Shown here in pieces: positions 1 through 8,564 of a stretch of 44,901 bases of DNA. The notes beneath the pieces were generated by a model. That model had not been told where the DNA came from, did no database searches, and was given only the letters and a program-made list of their open reading frames with translations. The stretch lies in NCBI GenBank assembly GCA_017510525.1, contig JAFWNC010000029.1, positions 1-44,901 of the forward strand. The letters are read 5' to 3'. Position 1 is the stretch's first letter. The number at the start of each line of letters is the position of its first letter. The stretch is from Clostridia bacterium. Lineage in GTDB: Bacteria > Bacillota > Clostridia > TANB77 > CAG-508. The position numbers and the translations under genes were made by a program.

Positions 1-1
1 T

Positions 2-832
2 AATAACGAAAAAATGGGTATTGCTTTAGCAAAACTAGCTGAAGAAGATCCAACATTCAAAACTCATACAGATCAAGAAACAGGACAAACAATTATCGCT
101 GGTATGGGTGAGCTTCACCTAGATATCATCGTTGATAGATTAAAAAGAGAATTTAAAGTTGAATGTTCTGTAGGTAAACCACAAGTTTCTTACAAAGAAA
201 CAATTAGAAATACAGTTAAGGTTCAAGGTAAATTCGTACGTCAATCTGGTGGACATGGTCAATACGGTGATGTATGGCTAGAAATGGAACCATTAGAGCC
301 AGGTAGCGGTATCAAATTCGAAAGTAAAATCGTTGGTGGTGCTGTACCAAAAGAATACATTAAACCAGTTGAAGACGGAATTAGAGAAGCTGCAGAAAGC
401 GGTGTACTTGCTGGATATCCAGTTATCGATTTCAAAGCTACTTTATATGATGGATCATACCATGAAGTTGACTCTTCAGAAATGGCATTCAAAATTGCTG
501 CTTCTATGGCTTTCAAAGAAGGTTGTAAACAAGCTAAATCAGTTATATTAGAGCCTATAATGAGAGTTGAAGTAACAGTTCCAGAAGAGTACATGGGAGA
601 TGTTATTGGAGATATTAACTCTAGACGTGGAAGAATGGAAGGAATGGAAGCAAAAGCTGGAAATCAAGAAATTAGAGCGTTTATACCACTTTCAGAGATG
701 TTCGGTTATGCAACAGACTTACGTTCTAAAACACAAGGTAGAGGAACATATTCAATGGAACCTTCTCACTATGAAGAAGTTCCAAAATCAATACTAGATA
801 CAATAGTAGCTAGTAGAGCTAAAAAAGACTAA
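2..832 (+). CDS. fusA: Elongation factor G, C-terminal part (5' end outside window)
   Basis: GTPase that drives translocation of tRNA and mRNA on the ribosome; only the last ~276 residues are present. The reading frame is open from base 2 (Asn-Asn-Glu-Lys before the first Met), so this is the window edge and not a short gene. Seen: the domain III motif [18 protein letters not shown], then domain IV ([12 protein letters not shown], GWxxVID-like region, [17 protein letters not shown]) and domain V ([33 protein letters not shown]), as in all bacterial EF-G. It ends 123 bases before tuf, the normal str-operon order. Codon use is optimised (CGT and AGA for Arg), as expected for a highly expressed gene. 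Identification is certain. Confidence 0.98.
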   Translation, partial: NNEKMGIALAKLAEEDPTFKTHTDQETGQTIIAGMGELHLDIIVDRLKREFKVECSVGKPQVSYKETIRNTVKVQGKFVRQSGGHGQYGDVWLEMEPLEPGSGIKFESKIVGGAVPKEYIKPVEDGIREAAESGVLAGYPVIDFKATLYDGSYHEVDSSEMAFKIAASMAFKEGCKQAKSVILEPIMRVEVTVPEEYMGDVIGDINSRRGRMEGMEAKAGNQEIRAFIPLSEMFGYATDLRSKTQGRGTYSMEPSHYEEVPKSILDTIVASRAKKD

Positions 833-846
833 ATTTTAGAAAACAC

Positions 847-875
847 TTGCAATTTTTGTAGTTATAGTATAAAAT
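847..875 (+). promoter_or_regulatory. Probable sigma-A promoter of tuf
   Basis: TTGCAA and TAAAAT hexamers separated by 17 bases, about 80 bases upstream of the tuf start. It would give tuf its own transcript in addition to read-through from fusA. A small hairpin (TGAGAGCAATCTCA) and a strong AAAGGAGG ribosome site follow in the leader. Confidence 0.55.
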
Positions 876-955
876 TGCGGTATAAAATTTGTTATTAATT
901 TTTAATAAAATAAACGTTGAGAGCAATCTCACAAATTTAAAGGAGGAATTTTAAA

Positions 956-2158
956 ATGGCAAAGGAGAAATTTGAAAGAACCAAACCACACGTTAACATT
1001 GGTACAATCGGACACGTTGACCATGGTAAAACAACAACAACAGCTGCTATTACAAAATATTTATCATTATTAGGAAAAGCTAAATTTGAAGCTTATGATC
1101 AAATCGATGGTGCTCCAGAAGAGCAAGCAAGAGGAATCACAATCAATACAGCTCACGTTGAGTATGAAACAGACAATCGTCACTATGCTCACGTTGACTG
1201 TCCAGGACACGCTGACTATGTAAAGAACATGATTACAGGTGCAGCACAAATGGATGGTGCTATATTAGTTGTTTCTGCAGCTGATGGACCAATGCCTCAA
1301 ACAAGAGAGCATATCCTACTTGCTAGACAAGTTGGTGTTAAATATATCGTTGTTTACTTAAATAAATGCGATATGGTTGATGATCCAGAATTATTAGAAT
1401 TAGTTGAAATGGAAGTTAGAGAATTATTATCAAGCTACGATTTCCCAGGTGACGAGATTCCAATCGTTAAAGGATCTTCATTAAACGTATTAGAGAGCAC
1501 ATCTACAGATCCTAACGATCCTGTATATGCTCCAATGAAAGAATTAATGGATGCTGTTGATAGCTATATCCCAACACCAGAAAGACCAACTGATCAACCA
1601 TTCTTAATGCCAGTTGAAGACGTTTTCTCTATCACAGGTAGAGGAACAGTTGCTACTGGTAGAGTAGAAAGAGGAATTGTTAAAGTTTCTGACGAAGTTG
1701 AAATCGTTGGATTAAAGAACGAAGCTTCTAAAACAGTTGTTACTGGAGTTGAAATGTTCAGAAAATTATTAGATCAAGCTGAAGCTGGAGATAACATTGG
1801 TGTTCTTTTAAGAGGAATTCAAAGAGATGAAATCGAAAGAGGACAAGTTTTAGCTAAACCAGGAACAATTCATCCACATACAAAATTTACTTCTGAAGTT
1901 TATATCTTAACTAAAGAAGAAGGTGGAAGACATACACCATTCTTCAATGGATATAGACCACAATTCTATTTCAGAACTACAGACGTTACAGGTGTTATCG
2001 AATTACCTGCTGGAACTGAAATGGTAATGCCAGGAGATAATATTTCAATGACTATCGAACTTATTACTCCAATCGCTATCGAAAAAGGATTAAGATTCGC
2101 TATTCGTGAAGGTGGTAGAACAGTAGGTTCTGGTATCGTTGCTGATATAATTCAATAA
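956..2158 (+). CDS. tuf: Elongation factor Tu
   Basis: GTPase that delivers aminoacyl-tRNA to the ribosomal A site. The 400-residue protein has the usual length and all G motifs: GHVDHGKTT (P loop), [12 protein letters not shown] (switch I), [13 protein letters not shown] (switch II), NKCDMVDD, and GSSLN in place of the common GSAL. Domains 2 and 3 follow, including [16 protein letters not shown] and the C-terminal [10 protein letters not shown]. The start is preceded by AAAGGAGGAATTTTAAA. It lies directly after fusA and is followed by a strong terminator. No in-frame CGG codon is present. Identification is certain. Confidence 0.99.
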   Translation: MAKEKFERTKPHVNIGTIGHVDHGKTTTTAAITKYLSLLGKAKFEAYDQIDGAPEEQARGITINTAHVEYETDNRHYAHVDCPGHADYVKNMITGAAQMDGAILVVSAADGPMPQTREHILLARQVGVKYIVVYLNKCDMVDDPELLELVEMEVRELLSSYDFPGDEIPIVKGSSLNVLESTSTDPNDPVYAPMKELMDAVDSYIPTPERPTDQPFLMPVEDVFSITGRGTVATGRVERGIVKVSDEVEIVGLKNEASKTVVTGVEMFRKLLDQAEAGDNIGVLLRGIQRDEIERGQVLAKPGTIHPHTKFTSEVYILTKEEGGRHTPFFNGYRPQFYFRTTDVTGVIELPAGTEMVMPGDNISMTIELITPIAIEKGLRFAIREGGRTVGSGIVADIIQ

Positions 2159-2175
2159 TTTAAAAATTATTGCCA

Positions 2176-2204
2176 AGAGACACTTTAAAGTGTCTCTTTT
2201 TTTA
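2176..2204 (+). terminator. Rho-independent terminator after tuf
   Basis: Perfect stem AGAGACACTTT/AAAGTGTCTCT followed by a T run, 17 bases after the tuf stop codon. Confidence 0.93.
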
Positions 2205-2220
2205 TGTATAATTTTAGTTG

Positions 2221-2292
2221 TCCGCTACGAATATTTGGCGAAAGCATCGTAGTGGAGAACTAGAGTTCTCCATGTGGCGGAGCCACTTTTTT
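2221..2292. repeat. Intergenic palindromic repeat, 'GTAG-GGAGAAC' family
   Basis: GC-richer stretch with nested palindromes: CCGCTACGA ... TCGTAGTGG, then GGAGAACTAGAGTTCTCC, then GTGGCGGAGCCAC and a T run. Related copies lie at 8239-8266 and 34994-35036. It may act as a second terminator, but recurrence between unrelated genes suggests a REP-like dispersed repeat. Confidence 0.7.
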
Positions 2293-2304
2293 TACGTAAT
2301 TGTA

Positions 2305-2333
2305 TTGAAATTCAATAAATAATAATGTAAAAT
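2305..2333 (+). promoter_or_regulatory. Probable sigma-A promoter of nagZ-like gene
   Basis: TTGAAA, 17-base spacer, TAAAAT, ending 18 bases before the ATG of the glycoside hydrolase gene. Confidence 0.5.
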
Positions 2334-2351
2334 CATTTTGGGAGATTTTAT

Positions 2352-3435
2352 ATGGTGAAATTAGATGAATTAGATTTTAATGAAAAAGTTGGACAGTTAT
2401 TTTTGATTGGAATAGAGGGAACAGATATTACTGATAAAGCACGTGAAATGATCGAGAATTATAAAATAGGTGGGGTTATTTTATATAGTCGAAATTATAA
2501 AAGCTATGATGATATGCTAAAAATGATTAATAAAATAAAAGAGATAAATAGAAATAATAAAGTTCCACTATTTATTGCTATAGATCAAGAAGGTGGACGC
2601 GTTAATAGAATGCCTAAAGAATTCAAAAATATTAAAAGCCCAAAGAAAATAGTAAGTAAAAAGAATATTGAATTAGTTAGAGAAAGCATGGATATTACTT
2701 CAAAAATGCTTTTGAATTCTGGAGTTAATATGAATATTTCTCCTGTTCTTGATATACAAAGATTTAAAGATAATCATCCTATTCGGAGATAGATGTTACG
2801 GTAAAAATAAAAGAGATGTGTGTTTATATGGAGTAGAAGCCATGAAACAAATGCAAAAGGATGGATTAATTTCAGTTATTAAGCATTTTCCAGGTCATGG
2901 AGCAACAAGAAAAGATTCACATTATGGATTACCACGTATTGCTAGAAAAATTGAAAGAATTGAAAATGATGATATTGCACCATTTAAAAAAGCAGTTGAA
3001 GAAGGTGCTGATTGTGTTATGGTTGGCCATTTAATTGTTAGAGATGTTGATAAATTTTTCCCTGTATCTTTATCTAAGAGAATTATAAGTACGTATTTAC
3101 GTGATAAGTTAGAGTATGATGGAGTTGTTATTACTGATGACATTAAAATGCAGGCAATTAGTCTTTTTTATGGAGCAAAATTTGCTACAATGAGAGCTTT
3201 AAATGTTGGAAATGATATTGTTATGATGAGATTGGGCTATAAAAAGGAAATGAAAATAATTAATAGTATTAAACATAGAATAAGTGAAGAAGAGATAAAT
3301 AAAAAGGTTGAAAGAATATTAAAATTAAAAGAAAAATATAATGTTAATGATAATGATGTTTATGGATGCGATATAAATGAAATTAATAATCGAATAATAA
3401 ATATAAATAACATTATAGAAGATAAACAACAATAG
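2352..3435 (+). CDS. nagZ: Glycoside hydrolase family 3 beta-N-acetylhexosaminidase (NagZ-like), needs +1 frameshift at 2784
   Basis: Family 3 glycosidases of this type remove N-acetylglucosamine from cell-wall fragments during recycling. Read as one 360-residue protein it has the family order: KVGQLFLIGIEG at the start, GGVILYSRNY, FIAIDQEGGRVNRM (substrate-binding region), NISPVLDI, the loop KHFPGHGATRKDSH with the catalytic His, and GVVITDDIKM with the nucleophile Asp. The reading frame breaks after codon 144: the zero frame runs CGG AGA TAG and stops, while dropping one C at 2784 gives the continuous text HPI-GDRCYGKN, matching the position where relatives have a Gly-x-Arg-x-Phe/Tyr-Gly segment. 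Both halves are intact and uninterrupted, so decay is unlikely. Start ATG has a GGGAG site 8 bases upstream. Confidence 0.88.
2784..2786 (+). other. Recoding site 1: in-frame CGG with +1 shift to GGA (nagZ)
   Basis: Context ATT-C-GGA-GAT. The zero frame meets CGG, then AGA and TAG. Skipping the C restores the GH3 frame with a glycine codon. Confidence 0.85.
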
Positions 3436-3488
3436 AAAATACTTGCTTTTTTTTATAATAAATATTAAAATATCAATGTAATTAAAAT

Positions 3489-3513
3489 GTAGGGGCGACC
3501 ATTGGTCGTCCGG
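3489..3513. repeat. Intergenic palindromic repeat, 'GTAGGGGCG' family
   Basis: GTAGGGGCGACC-ATT-GGTCGTCCG: an imperfect palindrome much richer in GC than its surroundings. Further members start with the same GTAGGGG word near 6600, 24129, 30632, 37101, 39758 and 42124. Confidence 0.75.
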
Positions 3514-3573
3514 AATTACATGACAGAAATGTATGTTTTAAAGAATCTTACAATTAGGAGGAATAGTTAAATA

Positions 3574-4587
3574 ATGAAAATATTATTAGATGCAATGGGA
3601 GGAGATAATGCTCCTGATGCTACAATAAAAGGTGCAGTTGCTGCAATTAATCAAGTTAAAGCTGAAGTAGTTTTAATTGGTATAGAAGAAGTAATTAGAA
3701 AAAAAGTTAAAGAGTTTTATGGTAGAGATCTTGAAGAAATATCTGATAGATTGACAATAAAAAATGCAACAGAAGTAATTGAAATGGAAGATACTCCAAC
3801 TTTAGCAATCAAACATAAAAAAGATTCTTCAATGGTTGTAGGTTTTAGAATGTTAAAAGAAGGCGAAGGAGATGTATTTATTTCAGCAGGAAATTCTGGT
3901 GCTCTTTTAACAGGTGCTACTCTTTTAGTAGGAAGAATTAAAGGTATTGATAGACCTGCATTAGCTGGTATTTTACCAGCTTATAAAAGTCAATTATTAT
4001 TAATTGATTCAGGTTCTAATACAAATTGTAAGCCTATTAATCTTTTACAATTTGCTCAAATGGCTAATATTTATCTTAAAAATACTTTTGGAATTAAGAA
4101 TCCAAGAATTGGTTTATTAAATATTGGAACAGAAGAAACAAAAGGTAATGAACTTACAAAAGAATCATATAAATTATTAAAAGAGAAATCTCCGGAATTA
4201 GGAATTAACTTTATAGGAAATGTTGAAGGTAGAGAAGCGTTTTCTGGTGAGATTGATGCAATTGTTACTGATGGATTTTCTGGGAATATCTTTTTAAAGG
4301 CAATTGAGGGATTAGGAAAATTTGTAAAGAGAACACTTACAGAGAGTTTAAAGAAAAATATTTTTTCTACAATTGCTGCTATTCCAGCATTACCAGGAAT
4401 TAAAAGATTTTCAAAAACAGTTGATTATAAATCATATGGTGGTGCATTGTTTTTAGGTGTAAAAAGACCAGTTGTTAAAGCTCATGGAAGTAGTGATGAA
4501 ATTTTATTTGAATTTACAATTAAACAAGCTGAAAAATTCGTTGAGAATAGGGCGGTTGAGAAAATGATTGAAGAATTCGAAAAATAA
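3574..4587 (+). CDS. plsX: Phosphate acyltransferase PlsX
   Basis: Makes acyl-phosphate from acyl-ACP, the first step of phospholipid synthesis in most Firmicutes; a peripheral membrane enzyme. The 337-residue protein has the normal length and hallmark segments: MKILLDAMGGDNAPDATIKG at the N terminus, FISAGNSGALLTGATLLVGR, RPALAGILPA, LIDSGSNTNCKP, GLLNIGTEETKGNE, FIGNVEGREAFSGEIDAIVTDGF (written here in pieces of the same region) and a KSYGGALFLG motif. It is preceded by an AGGAGG ribosome site and followed 78 bases later by acpP, whose product supplies its acyl substrate. No frame disturbance. Confidence 0.97.
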   Translation: MKILLDAMGGDNAPDATIKGAVAAINQVKAEVVLIGIEEVIRKKVKEFYGRDLEEISDRLTIKNATEVIEMEDTPTLAIKHKKDSSMVVGFRMLKEGEGDVFISAGNSGALLTGATLLVGRIKGIDRPALAGILPAYKSQLLLIDSGSNTNCKPINLLQFAQMANIYLKNTFGIKNPRIGLLNIGTEETKGNELTKESYKLLKEKSPELGINFIGNVEGREAFSGEIDAIVTDGFSGNIFLKAIEGLGKFVKRTLTESLKKNIFSTIAAIPALPGIKRFSKTVDYKSYGGALFLGVKRPVVKAHGSSDEILFEFTIKQAEKFVENRAVEKMIEEFEK

Positions 4588-4601
4588 TTTTCAAATAACT
4601 A

Positions 4602-4630
4602 TTGACATTTATATTATTTTAGAATAATAA
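4602..4630 (+). promoter_or_regulatory. Sigma-A promoter of acpP
   Basis: TTGACA, 17-base spacer, TAATAA, 35 bases before the acpP start codon. Confidence 0.7.
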
Positions 4631-4665
4631 TATGTCAAACGAATATAAAGAGGAGGTACATCAAA

Positions 4666-4905
4666 ATGGATTCAGAAGAAGTTTTTGAAAGAGTTAAAAA
4701 AATTATAGTTGAACAATTAGGAGTAACAGAAGGTTCTGTTACATTAGATGCATCTTTTATTGATGATTTAGGAGCAGATTCTTTAGATATAGTTGAATTA
4801 GTTATGGCTTTAGAAGAAGAGTTTGATATTGAAATTCCTGATAGTGATGCTGAAAAAGTTACAACTGTTAGTGATGTTGTAGATTATATTAAAGAAAACG
4901 TATAA
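4666..4905 (+). CDS. acpP: Acyl carrier protein
   Basis: Small acidic carrier that holds growing fatty acids on a 4'-phosphopantetheine arm. The 79-residue protein shows the attachment motif [18 protein letters not shown] (Ser of DSL carries the cofactor) and the typical ending [11 protein letters not shown]. It follows plsX, has its own TTGACA promoter and a strong AGAGGAGG ribosome site, and is closed by a terminator, so it can be expressed at the high level usual for ACP. Confidence 0.98.
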   Translation: MDSEEVFERVKKIIVEQLGVTEGSVTLDASFIDDLGADSLDIVELVMALEEEFDIEIPDSDAEKVTTVSDVVDYIKENV

Positions 4906-4916
4906 TATTCACAAAA

Positions 4917-4950
4917 GAAAACGTGGCAAGGTTATAGCCATGTTTTTTTT
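4917..4950 (+). terminator. Terminator after acpP
   Basis: Stem AAACGTGGC/GCCATGTTTT followed by a run of T, starting a dozen bases after the acpP stop. Confidence 0.85.
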
Positions 4951-4994
4951 GGCTTATAAATCATGTAAAGGGACGAATTCTTTGCCTTAAATAA

Positions 4995-5093
4995 ATTAAA
5001 ATATAGCAATTTTTCAGCTTAGGCTGCGGACGCCCTGCTATTTTTGACTACGTCAAAAACACCTTGCCACGCTTCAAAATTCTATATTTTAAT
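4995..5093. mobile_element. MITE-like 99-bp element, copy 1
   Basis: Bounded by a perfect 12-bp inverted repeat (ATTAAAATATAG ... CTATATTTTAAT) whose stem continues imperfectly inwards; the core contains CTGCGGACGCCCTGCT and AAAAACACCTTG. An element of identical length with the same core, but a different stem sequence, lies at 42161-42259, and a right-half fragment at 44571-44607. No coding capacity. Non-autonomous element or structured dispersed repeat. Confidence 0.7.
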
Positions 5094-5123
5094 TATAAAG
5101 AATTGAAAAAAATGAGGTTTTAT

Positions 5124-6551
5124 ATGGAAGAAAAATATGATATTGTTGTTGTTGGAATGGGACCTAGTTCTATTTTTACAGCATATGAATTAATTAAATT
5201 AAATACAAATAAAAAAATATTGTTAATTGATCAAGGGAAGAGGGTTGAAAAAAGACATTGTCCTATTCCAGAGAAAAATGTATGTGTTAAATGTAAGCCT
5301 TTTTGTAATATTACAAATGGTTTTTCAGGTGCTGGTGCTTTTTCTGATGGAAAATTGTCTTTATATAATCCTGAAGATGATGAGATATTAGTTGGTGGAA
5401 ATCTTCCTGATTATATTGGTGTTGAGGAAACAAAAAAATTAATAGATTATACAGATAGTATTTATTTGGAATATGGAGCTGATAAAAAGCTTGAAGGAGT
5501 TGAGTTTAAAGATGAGGTCGATAAAATAAAGAAAAAAGCTCAAAAAGAAGATTTAACTCTAATTGATATTCCTATAAGACATTTGGGAACAGAAAAGGCT
5601 CATGAATTATATAAAAAGATTGAAGAGTTTCTTGAAAAAAATGGCGTTAATATGATGTTTGAGACTGTTGTTGAGGATTTGATAATAGATTTTAAAAAGG
5701 TTAAAGGTGTTAAAGTTAGACCTTCAAATAATGATAAAGAAACTCAAGAAATTTCTGCTGAAAAGGTTATTATTGCTGTTGGAAGAAAAGGTGCTAATTG
5801 GCTTGTTGATATGTGTGATAAACATAGAATAAAGACTAAACCAGGAATAGTTGATATAGGTGTAAGATATGAGCTTCCTGATAAAGTTATGGAAAAAATT
5901 AATAAATATATGTATGAGGGAAAACTGGTTGGAAAGCCCGAACCATTTAAAGATAAGGTTAGAACGTTTTGTCAAAACCCAAGTGGATTTGTTTCTGCAG
6001 AGGTTTATGATCATAATTTAAGTTTAGTTAATGGTCATTCATATAAAGAGAAGAAGAGTAAAAATACTAATTTAGCTATATTAGTTTCTCATAATTTTAC
6101 TTATCCATTTAATAAGCCAATAGATTATGGTAGAAATGTTGCTAAAAATGTTAATGAATTGGCTGATGGAAATGTTTTAGTACAAAGATTGGGAGATATT
6201 TATAGAGGTAAGAGAACTTGGCAGGAAGAACTTGATAGAAATACTGTAGAGCCAACTCTTAAGTCAGCCGTTCCTGGAGATATAACTTATGCGATTGGTT
6301 ATAGAACTATGACAGATATTTTGCAATTTATAAGACAGGTAGATAAGGTTGTAGAAGGATTTGCCAATCCTGATAACTTACTATATGCACCTGAAATTAA
6401 GTTCTATAGTAATCAAATTGAGGTTGATGAGAATTTCCAAACAAGTATTGAAAACTTATATTCAATAGGAGATGGAGGAGGAATGACAAGAGGATTAATG
6501 ATGGCATCATGCTCAGGAGTAAAAATGGCGAGAATATTAGAAAAAGAATAG
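5124..6551 (+). CDS. FAD-dependent oxidoreductase (COG2509-type dehydrogenase)
   Basis: Predicted cytosolic flavoprotein of about 475 residues whose substrate is not known. The N terminus carries a dinucleotide-binding fold (DIVVVGMGPSSIFTAYEL), then a cysteine-rich segment CVKCKPFCNITNGFSGAGAF typical of this family, a second conserved glycine motif IIAVGRKGANWL, and the closing FAD motif SIGDGGGMTRGLMMASCSG. I chose the ATG at 5124 because GAGG stands 6 bases upstream and the protein then starts just before the FAD-binding strand; the open frame extends 20 codons further upstream, but that part overlaps the repeat element and looks non-coding. Followed by a terminator, so it is probably a single-gene unit. 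Confidence 0.88.
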   Translation: MEEKYDIVVVGMGPSSIFTAYELIKLNTNKKILLIDQGKRVEKRHCPIPEKNVCVKCKPFCNITNGFSGAGAFSDGKLSLYNPEDDEILVGGNLPDYIGVEETKKLIDYTDSIYLEYGADKKLEGVEFKDEVDKIKKKAQKEDLTLIDIPIRHLGTEKAHELYKKIEEFLEKNGVNMMFETVVEDLIIDFKKVKGVKVRPSNNDKETQEISAEKVIIAVGRKGANWLVDMCDKHRIKTKPGIVDIGVRYELPDKVMEKINKYMYEGKLVGKPEPFKDKVRTFCQNPSGFVSAEVYDHNLSLVNGHSYKEKKSKNTNLAILVSHNFTYPFNKPIDYGRNVAKNVNELADGNVLVQRLGDIYRGKRTWQEELDRNTVEPTLKSAVPGDITYAIGYRTMTDILQFIRQVDKVVEGFANPDNLLYAPEIKFYSNQIEVDENFQTSIENLYSIGDGGGMTRGLMMASCSGVKMARILEKE

Positions 6552-6559
6552 TCTAATTT

Positions 6560-6587
6560 GTGGTCCCAATTTGGGACCACATTATTT
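6560..6587 (+). terminator. Terminator after the FAD oxidoreductase
   Basis: Perfect stem GTGGTCCCAA/TTGGGACCAC followed by ATTATTTTA, starting 8 bases after the stop codon. Confidence 0.85.
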
Positions 6588-6599
6588 TATATCAAAAGT

Positions 6600-6623
6600 G
6601 TAGGGGTGGGGCTTGTCCTTGCC
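6600..6623. repeat. Intergenic repeat, 'GTAGGGGTGGGGCTTGTCC' variant
   Basis: Shares GTAGGGGTGGGGCTTGTCC with the copies at 24129 and 30632. Confidence 0.65.
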
Positions 6624-6642
6624 TTTTTTTTATGTTTTTATA

Positions 6643-6656
6643 AGAACAAGTGTTTA
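6643..6656 (+). promoter_or_regulatory. LexA-type SOS box
   Basis: AGAACAAGTGTTTA fits 12 of the 14 positions of the Gram-positive SOS consensus CGAAC-RNRY-GTTYC; only the two outermost bases differ. It overlaps the -35 region of the promoter at 6653-6681, the natural place for repression of a lesion-bypass polymerase. Confidence 0.72.
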
Positions 6657-6681
6657 CAAAATAAAAATAATCTGCTATAAT
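6653..6681 (+). promoter_or_regulatory. Sigma-A promoter of the Y-family polymerase
   Basis: TTTACA, 17-base spacer, TATAAT. The start codon is 35 bases downstream behind GGGAGGTG. Confidence 0.8.
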
Positions 6682-6716
6682 CTAAATAGAGAATAAATGT
6701 TTGGGAGGTGTAGTGG

Positions 6717-8213
6717 TTGAATAACAAATATGACAAAGTGTATATAGCTATTGATTTGAAGAGTTTTTATGCCTCTGTTGAATGTGTTGAAAGAGGATTA
6801 AACCCGCTTACAACAAATTTGGTTGTTGCTGATAGTAGTAGAACGGAAAAAACTGTGTGTTTAGCTGTAAGCCCATCGTTAAAACAATATGGAATACCTG
6901 GTAGGGCAAGGTTATATGAAGTGGTGCAAAGAGTTAAAGAAATAAATGCAGAAAGAAAAATTAAAAATTATAAGAGTGCTTTTACTTGTAGTTCTTATGA
7001 TGATATTGCGCTAAAAAATAATAGTGATTTAGAGTTAAGTTTTATAATTGCTCCACCAAGAATGAAATATTATATGGAATATAGTTCAAAAATAGTAGAG
7101 ATATATTTAAAATGGTTTTCAATTGATGATATGTTTGTTTATTCTATTGATGAGGTTTTTATTGATATAACTAATTACCTAGAAACTTATAAGATGTCAC
7201 CAAGAGAATTGGCAACAAAGGTTATTCAAGATGTTTTAGATGAAACAGGAATTACGGCAACATGTGGTATTGGAACTAATATGTATCTTTGTAAAATTGC
7301 AATGGATATTGTTGCAAAACACAGTCAGCCAGATAAAAATGGGGTAAGAATTGCTGGACTTGATGAAATGGCTTACAGAAAATATCTATGGAGTCATAGA
7401 CCTCTAACCGATTTTTGGAGAGTAGGGAAGGGAATTTCTCAAAAGCTAGAAAAACATGGAATGTATACTATGGGAGATATAGCAAGAAGGTCAATACAAG
7501 ATGAAGATTCTTTATATAAAATGTTTGGGGTTAATGCAGAATTATTAATAGATCATGCTTGGGGATATGAACCTGCAACAGTAGAAAGTGTAAAATCTTA
7601 TAAGCCTGTTACTAATAGTTTAAGTTCTGGCCAGGTATTACATTGCCCATATAATTATGAAAAAACAAAATTAATTATAAAGGAAATGGCTGAACAGTTA
7701 TCTTTGGAGTTGGTAAAGAAAAATTTAGTAACAAGTAAATTAGTATTAGATATTGGTTATGATGTAAGTAATCTTTCAGATTCTGGTAAGATTTATAATG
7801 GGGAGATAGCCTTAGATAGATATGGTAGAAAGGTTCCAGTTCACGGACATGGAACGATAAATATTGATCATAAAACATCTTCTACAAAAATAATTACACA
7901 AAAATTTACACAATTATTTGAAAAAATTACTAATAAAGATTTGTTTACAAGAAGAATAAATCTTACTGCTCAAGATGTGGTAAATGAAGAAAATTACAAA
8001 AATAATTTGATGTATGAACAAATTAATATGTTTATTGATTATAATATTTTAAATAAGCAAAGACAAAAGGAAAGAGAAGAGAAAGCTTTGCAAAAGGCTG
8101 TTTTAAATATTAAATCAAGATATGGAAAAAATGCAGTTTTGAAAGGAATGAATTTTGTACAAGGTGGAACGACAATTTCAAGAAATGGACAAATTGGAGG
8201 ACATAAAGGTTAA
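6717..8213 (+). CDS. Y-family DNA polymerase (UmuC/YqjW-like lesion bypass polymerase)
   Basis: Inserts nucleotides opposite damaged template bases. Palm motifs are visible near the N terminus: AIDLKSFYASVECVERGL with the first catalytic Asp, and SIDEVFIDITNYL with the second Asp-Glu pair; the fingers include SPSLKQYGIPGRARLYEV. A helix-hairpin-helix-like segment (WRVGKGISQKLEKHGMYTMG) and a little-finger domain follow. At 498 residues it is of the longer UmuC/YqjW kind rather than short DinB. TTG start chosen: it is the first in-frame start after the GGGAGGTG site. A LexA-like box overlaps the promoter and a YolD-like gene follows, the standard Firmicutes SOS mutagenesis pair. Confidence 0.93.
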   Translation: MNNKYDKVYIAIDLKSFYASVECVERGLNPLTTNLVVADSSRTEKTVCLAVSPSLKQYGIPGRARLYEVVQRVKEINAERKIKNYKSAFTCSSYDDIALKNNSDLELSFIIAPPRMKYYMEYSSKIVEIYLKWFSIDDMFVYSIDEVFIDITNYLETYKMSPRELATKVIQDVLDETGITATCGIGTNMYLCKIAMDIVAKHSQPDKNGVRIAGLDEMAYRKYLWSHRPLTDFWRVGKGISQKLEKHGMYTMGDIARRSIQDEDSLYKMFGVNAELLIDHAWGYEPATVESVKSYKPVTNSLSSGQVLHCPYNYEKTKLIIKEMAEQLSLELVKKNLVTSKLVLDIGYDVSNLSDSGKIYNGEIALDRYGRKVPVHGHGTINIDHKTSSTKIITQKFTQLFEKITNKDLFTRRINLTAQDVVNEENYKNNLMYEQINMFIDYNILNKQRQKEREEKALQKAVLNIKSRYGKNAVLKGMNFVQGGTTISRNGQIGGHKG

Positions 8214-8238
8214 AATAGTGTAAAGTAATCCATAAAAA

Positions 8239-8266
8239 ATCGTAGCGGAGAACTACAGTTCTCCAT
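8239..8266. repeat. Intergenic palindromic repeat, 'CGTAGCGGAGAAC' copy
   Basis: ATCGTAGCGGAGAAC-TACA-GTTCTCCAT: palindromic core GGAGAAC/GTTCTCC shared with 2221-2292 and 34994-35036. Confidence 0.65.
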
Positions 8267-8311
8267 AAAAACAAAAAAAGCATATTAAAAGGTTAGAAAG
8301 GAGATTTTAAT

Positions 8312-8491
8312 ATGAAATATGACCATAATTATGATGATATTATAAATTTAGAACATCATGTGTCAAAAAAACATCCCCAAATGTCGCTATATGCTAGATC
8401 ATGCCAGTTTGCTCCTTTTGCAGCTCTTACTGGATATGAAGAAGTTGTAGAGGAAACTGCGCGAAAAACAAATGAGAGAATGGATGTATAA
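8312..8491 (+). CDS. YolD-like small protein
   Basis: A 59-residue protein with the signature SLYARSCQFAPFAALTGYEE, typical of the short YolD-like proteins encoded beside Y-family polymerases in Clostridia. These are thought to modulate the translesion polymerase, but the biochemical role is not settled. It starts 98 bases after the polymerase stop behind AAAGGAGA, so co-expression under the SOS promoter is plausible although the repeat at 8239 lies between. No membrane segment. Confidence 0.82.
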   Translation: MKYDHNYDDIINLEHHVSKKHPQMSLYARSCQFAPFAALTGYEEVVEETARKTNERMDV

Positions 8492-8564
8492 TCAATAATT
8501 TTTTGCATATATAATACTTTTTTGGAAAAACTATCTTTAAATTTACAAGGAGCAAAATTTAAAG

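Noticed and set aside
259..594. Open frames antisense to fusA, ricT, murG and others
   Set aside because: They mirror conserved genes on the other strand, lack ribosome sites and show no recognisable protein motif.
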